Of a stretch of DNA of 8,727 bases, positions 6,529-8,727 are shown one piece after another. The notes under the pieces were generated by a model, which did not search any database, had not been told where the DNA came from, and worked only from the letters and a program-made list of their open reading frames with translations. The first letter of the stretch is position 1; every line of letters begins with the position of its first letter. Origin of the DNA: Clostridiales bacterium (GTDB lineage Bacteria > Bacillota > Clostridia > Oscillospirales > Oscillospiraceae); assembly GCA_003516765.1 (NCBI GenBank), contig DPCD01000077.1, positions 5,606 through 14,332 on the forward strand, given 5' to 3'. The translations under genes were made by a program, and so were the position numbers.

Positions 6529-7812
6529 TCACGACTGCCAGCCGGCAGTAATTCCGGCGGACGTGTCGCTGTAGACCAGACGAAGCGCGCTTCCTTCCGG
6601 CAGAATCGCCGCCGCCTGCGCGGGCGGAAGGACGGAAAGCGTCTGCGTCGTCAGCGTATAGGCGCGCAGCACCAGCCGGACCTGTACAATGGACGCGCCC
6701 GAGAAGCGAACCTCCGCGCCGTAGCCGCCGGAGGGCAGAACGGGGATGCCGCTGAGGAAATAGTCGAAGGTGCAGACGCTCTCGCTGCCGTTTTGTTCAA
6801 GGTCTGTCAGGTAGAGGCGGGCATCGGAGTTAACTCCGGCGGTCATGGTGGAAAGAAGGCTCCTAGCGCACTCGACCAGCTCCGCCTGCTCGCCCGACGC
6901 CGCCTGAAAGCGTGTGGACTGCACATCGGCGCGCAGAAGAAGCTCGCCCGATGCCGAGATGGACAGCGCGTAGCCGGTTTCGGTGTAGGTGGTGTTTCCG
7001 GCGTCGTCGGTGTAACGGGCGTCGCCGTAGGGATTGAAGCCCAGCGTCGCGGCAAGGGCGTCTGAGAAGCGCGCGTCACACGGATTTGCCGCTTCGGCAG
7101 CGTGCAGCTGCGGCGTCTGCCCCGGAAGAAGGCTCAGGGGCTCTACGGAGGAAAAGCGCGCCTGCGCGTCTTCAAAGGCGAAGAAGCTGCCGTCCGGCGT
7201 GCAGCTTTGCAGAAGCTGCTCGAGTGCGTCTCCATCGAGCTGCGTCTGGCAGACGAACAGCTCGTCTCCTACCAGATAGAGGTTCACCGCCGCATCCTCG
7301 TTTGCCAGAATCAGCCACTGCGCGCGGACACTCTCGTCCAGCGCCGTCTCCACCTGCAGCCACGACGCGGCAAGCGCCGGGGAAATTTCGCCCGGATAGC
7401 GGAAGGCGACCGAGGTCTTGCCGAGCGCGGTCTGAATACGAAGCGCGGTCGTACGCTGCGGCTCCTGCGCGCCCTCCAGCGCCTGCCCGAGCGCCGCGCC
7501 GAACTGCTCGAAGGCGGTATCCAGCGCGGCAGTGTCAAACTGGAAGCTGGTTCTTCCGGCGGGGTTTCGCACGGAGACGGCAACCGGCTGCGCCGCGCCT
7601 GTGACGCTTGCGGCGTCTGCCATCGGTGTTGCGGTCAGCTCGCCCTGCGTCAGCCCCATCACGGAGGCAAACGGGCGCACCAGCGCTGCCAGCCACGGCG
7701 TATCCGTCACCGTCTTTGCCGGAAGCGCCAGAACCGTCAGTGCCAGAACCGTCAGCGCCAGAACCGCAATAAGCAGGCTTTTTGCCCGTTCGAGCCATTT
7801 TCGTCTGCGCAT
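6529..7812 (-). CDS. yycH: YycH-like membrane regulator of WalK
   Basis: This 427-aa protein starts with a basic stretch (RRRKWLERAK), then one membrane helix at about residues 12-31, then a long predicted extracytoplasmic region. Position directly after walK, topology and length fit YycH, which in Bacillus forms a ternary membrane complex with YycI and WalK. A block at about 353-386 (LSGIPVLPSGGYGAEVRFSG onward) resembles YycI residues 165-194, consistent with the related folds known for the two Bacillus proteins. The ATG at 7812 has an excellent AAAGGAGG SD with 6 nt spacing, in a 33-nt gap after walK. The protein is rich in Ala, Leu and Ser and has five cysteines (188, 204, 245, 315, 347). 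Primary-sequence conservation in this family is low, so function rests mainly on context. The codons for the membrane helix contain a tandem 15-nt repeat. Confidence 0.77.
   Translation of the reverse strand: MRRRKWLERAKSLLIAVLALTVLALTVLALPAKTVTDTPWLAALVRPFASVMGLTQGELTATPMADAASVTGAAQPVAVSVRNPAGRTSFQFDTAALDTAFEQFGAALGQALEGAQEPQRTTALRIQTALGKTSVAFRYPGEISPALAASWLQVETALDESVRAQWLILANEDAAVNLYLVGDELFVCQTQLDGDALEQLLQSCTPDGSFFAFEDAQARFSSVEPLSLLPGQTPQLHAAEAANPCDARFSDALAATLGFNPYGDARYTDDAGNTTYTETGYALSISASGELLLRADVQSTRFQAASGEQAELVECARSLLSTMTAGVNSDARLYLTDLEQNGSESVCTFDYFLSGIPVLPSGGYGAEVRFSGASIVQVRLVLRAYTLTTQTLSVLPPAQAAAILPEGSALRLVYSDTSAGITAGWQS
7727..7771 (-). repeat. 15-nt tandem repeat in the yycH membrane-helix codons
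   Basis: Three consecutive 15-nt units (7727-7741, 7742-7756, 7757-7771) begin with GCCAGAACCG on the + strand. The first two differ only at their last base and the third diverges in its final five. Read on the coding strand they give a repeating five-residue pattern (ALTVL, ALTVL, then AVL) inside the YycH membrane helix. Unit length is a multiple of three, so gain or loss would keep the frame. Confidence 0.85.
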
Positions 7813-7845
7813 GGTCTGCCTCCTTTCTCAAAACTGTCGTCTTGC

Positions 7846-8727
7846 TTATTTTTCGGGCGGCGCGGCAGGCAGCGTGATGCGCACGTCGGTGCCTTCGCCG
7901 TAGACCGAGTCGATCTTGATTTCGCCCCTGTGCTGCGAGAGAATCTCGCGGGCAATGGACAGTCCGAGACCCGTGCCGCCGGACTCGCGGCTTCGCGCCT
8001 TATCGACGCGGTAGAACCGCTCAAAGAGCCGCGGCAGGTCTTTTTCGGGAATGCCGATGCCGTTGTCGGTCACGCGGACGAAAACGGATTTGCCGCTTGA
8101 GCCCGCGTAGATTTCGATCTTGCCGCCGTCTGGCGTATATTTGATCGCATTCGAGACGATGTTCATGACCACCTGCTCGATACGCTCGCGGTCGCCGAGC
8201 ACGTCGGGGATATTGTCCTCGCAGTGGAACACCATCGTATGGTGGTGGTTCTGCTCGGCGTTCAGGCGCGCCGCCTCGTATACATTCGAAATTGCCTTGG
8301 CAAACGAGAAGCGCGAGATGTTCATCTCCATCTTGCCGTAGTCGATCTTGCTGAGTGTGAGAAGGTCCTGCACGATGCGGGTCATGCGGTCGGCTTCATT
8401 GATGATGACGCCCATGAAGTTATCGTGCAGCTCCCGCGGCAGCTCGTCTCCGGCGGAGACGATGGTTTCGGCGTAGGATTTGATGTTGGTAAGAGGCGTC
8501 CGCAGCTCGTGCGACACGTTCGCAACGAACTCGCGCCTAGACTGCTCGCTTTTTCTCTGCTCGGTCACATCGTGGATGACGACCAGCGCGCCGCCCTGCG
8601 TCTGATCGGACGAAAACGGCGCCATGAAAAGCTCCAGCTCGCGGTCGCCCGCCGTCTTCTGCGCCTCTAAGTATTGCGGGCGCTTCAGGGTTAAGAGCGT
8701 GTCGAGCTCGGCCTGATCGGAGAACAG
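7846..8727 (-). CDS. walK: WalK sensor histidine kinase, C-terminal part (partial)
   Basis: The frame is open to the window edge, so 293 C-terminal residues are visible and the 5' end (membrane helices, extracellular sensor, HAMP, start of PAS) is missing. Visible parts in fragment numbering are the end of a PAS domain (about 1-58, ending in VVIHDVTEQRK) and a HisKA domain with the phospho-accepting H73 in FVANVSHELRTPLTN. The HATPase domain follows, with N189/N193 (N box), D221 in DNGIGIP (G1), FERF at 235-238 (F box) and GGTGLGL at 250-256 (G2). WalK phosphorylates the OmpR-family regulator WalR to control cell-wall hydrolases and growth. The identification as WalK rather than a PhoR-like kinase rests on the two YycH/YycI-like genes immediately downstream. 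The first ATG inside the visible frame, at 8625, is internal to the PAS domain and is not the start. walR would be expected upstream, beyond 8727. Confidence 0.9.
   Translation of the reverse strand: MFSDQAELDTLLTLKRPQYLEAQKTAGDRELELFMAPFSSDQTQGGALVVIHDVTEQRKSEQSRREFVANVSHELRTPLTNIKSYAETIVSAGDELPRELHDNFMGVIINEADRMTRIVQDLLTLSKIDYGKMEMNISRFSFAKAISNVYEAARLNAEQNHHHTMVFHCEDNIPDVLGDRERIEQVVMNIVSNAIKYTPDGGKIEIYAGSSGKSVFVRVTDNGIGIPEKDLPRLFERFYRVDKARSRESGGTGLGLSIAREILSQHRGEIKIDSVYGEGTDVRITLPAAPPEK

Noticed and set aside
5670..6551. A 293-codon open frame on the + strand opposite yycI
   Set aside because: The opposite frame has a membrane helix, strong SD and operon spacing; this one has no SD and a composition typical of a reverse-complement shadow.
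7102..8100. A 332-codon open frame on the + strand across yycH and walK
   Set aside because: It spans two real genes on the opposite strand, including the WalK ATPase domain, and its product is Arg-rich without recognisable motifs.

Overview
The window is ordinary core chromosome from a GC-rich, Gram-positive member of the Bacillota, most likely a clostridial lineage such as Oscillospirales (Ruminococcaceae/Oscillospiraceae-like). The evidence is a WalK-type histidine kinase followed by YycH-like and YycI-like membrane proteins, an arrangement confined to Bacillota, together with purine-rich Shine-Dalgarno (SD) sites at nearly every start and GC-rich coding sequence. No taxonomic search was possible, so the lineage below phylum level is inference.

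Layout. The left half (1-4133) is transcribed rightward: the 3' end of prfA (release factor 1), ywlC/sua5 (threonylcarbamoyl-AMP synthase), coaE (dephospho-CoA kinase), an M18 aminopeptidase (apeA type) and a cytosolic M14 metallopeptidase. Spacing is tight: 22 nt, 1 nt, a 4-nt ATGA overlap, then 55 nt. The first four genes look like one operon of translation and cofactor housekeeping functions plus peptide turnover. A strong hairpin in the 55-nt gap buries the SD of the M14 gene.

The right half (8727-4183) is transcribed leftward: the C-terminal part of walK (5' end outside the window), yycH-like, yycI-like, then murA. murA has its own good sigma-A-type promoter, a leader of about 105 nt and a TTG start. 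The two halves converge on a compact bidirectional terminator at 4141-4177.

How the genes work together. WalK is the sensor kinase of the essential cell-wall-homeostasis two-component system. YycH and YycI are its single-pass membrane partners, and MurA commits UDP-GlcNAc to peptidoglycan synthesis, so the leftward cluster is a cell-wall control and synthesis block. The M14 enzyme, which lacks a signal peptide, may cut cell-wall-type peptides in the cytosol, but this is only an inference.

I found no mobile element, CRISPR array, RNA gene or clearly novel system. The points worth a second look are small: the SD-sequestering hairpin at 3179-3211, an 11-bp-period direct repeat upstream of the murA promoter, a 15-nt tandem repeat inside the yycH membrane-helix codons, divergent CoaE motifs, the absent substrate Arg in the M14 enzyme, and cysteines including a CxxC in the predicted extracytoplasmic domain of YycI.
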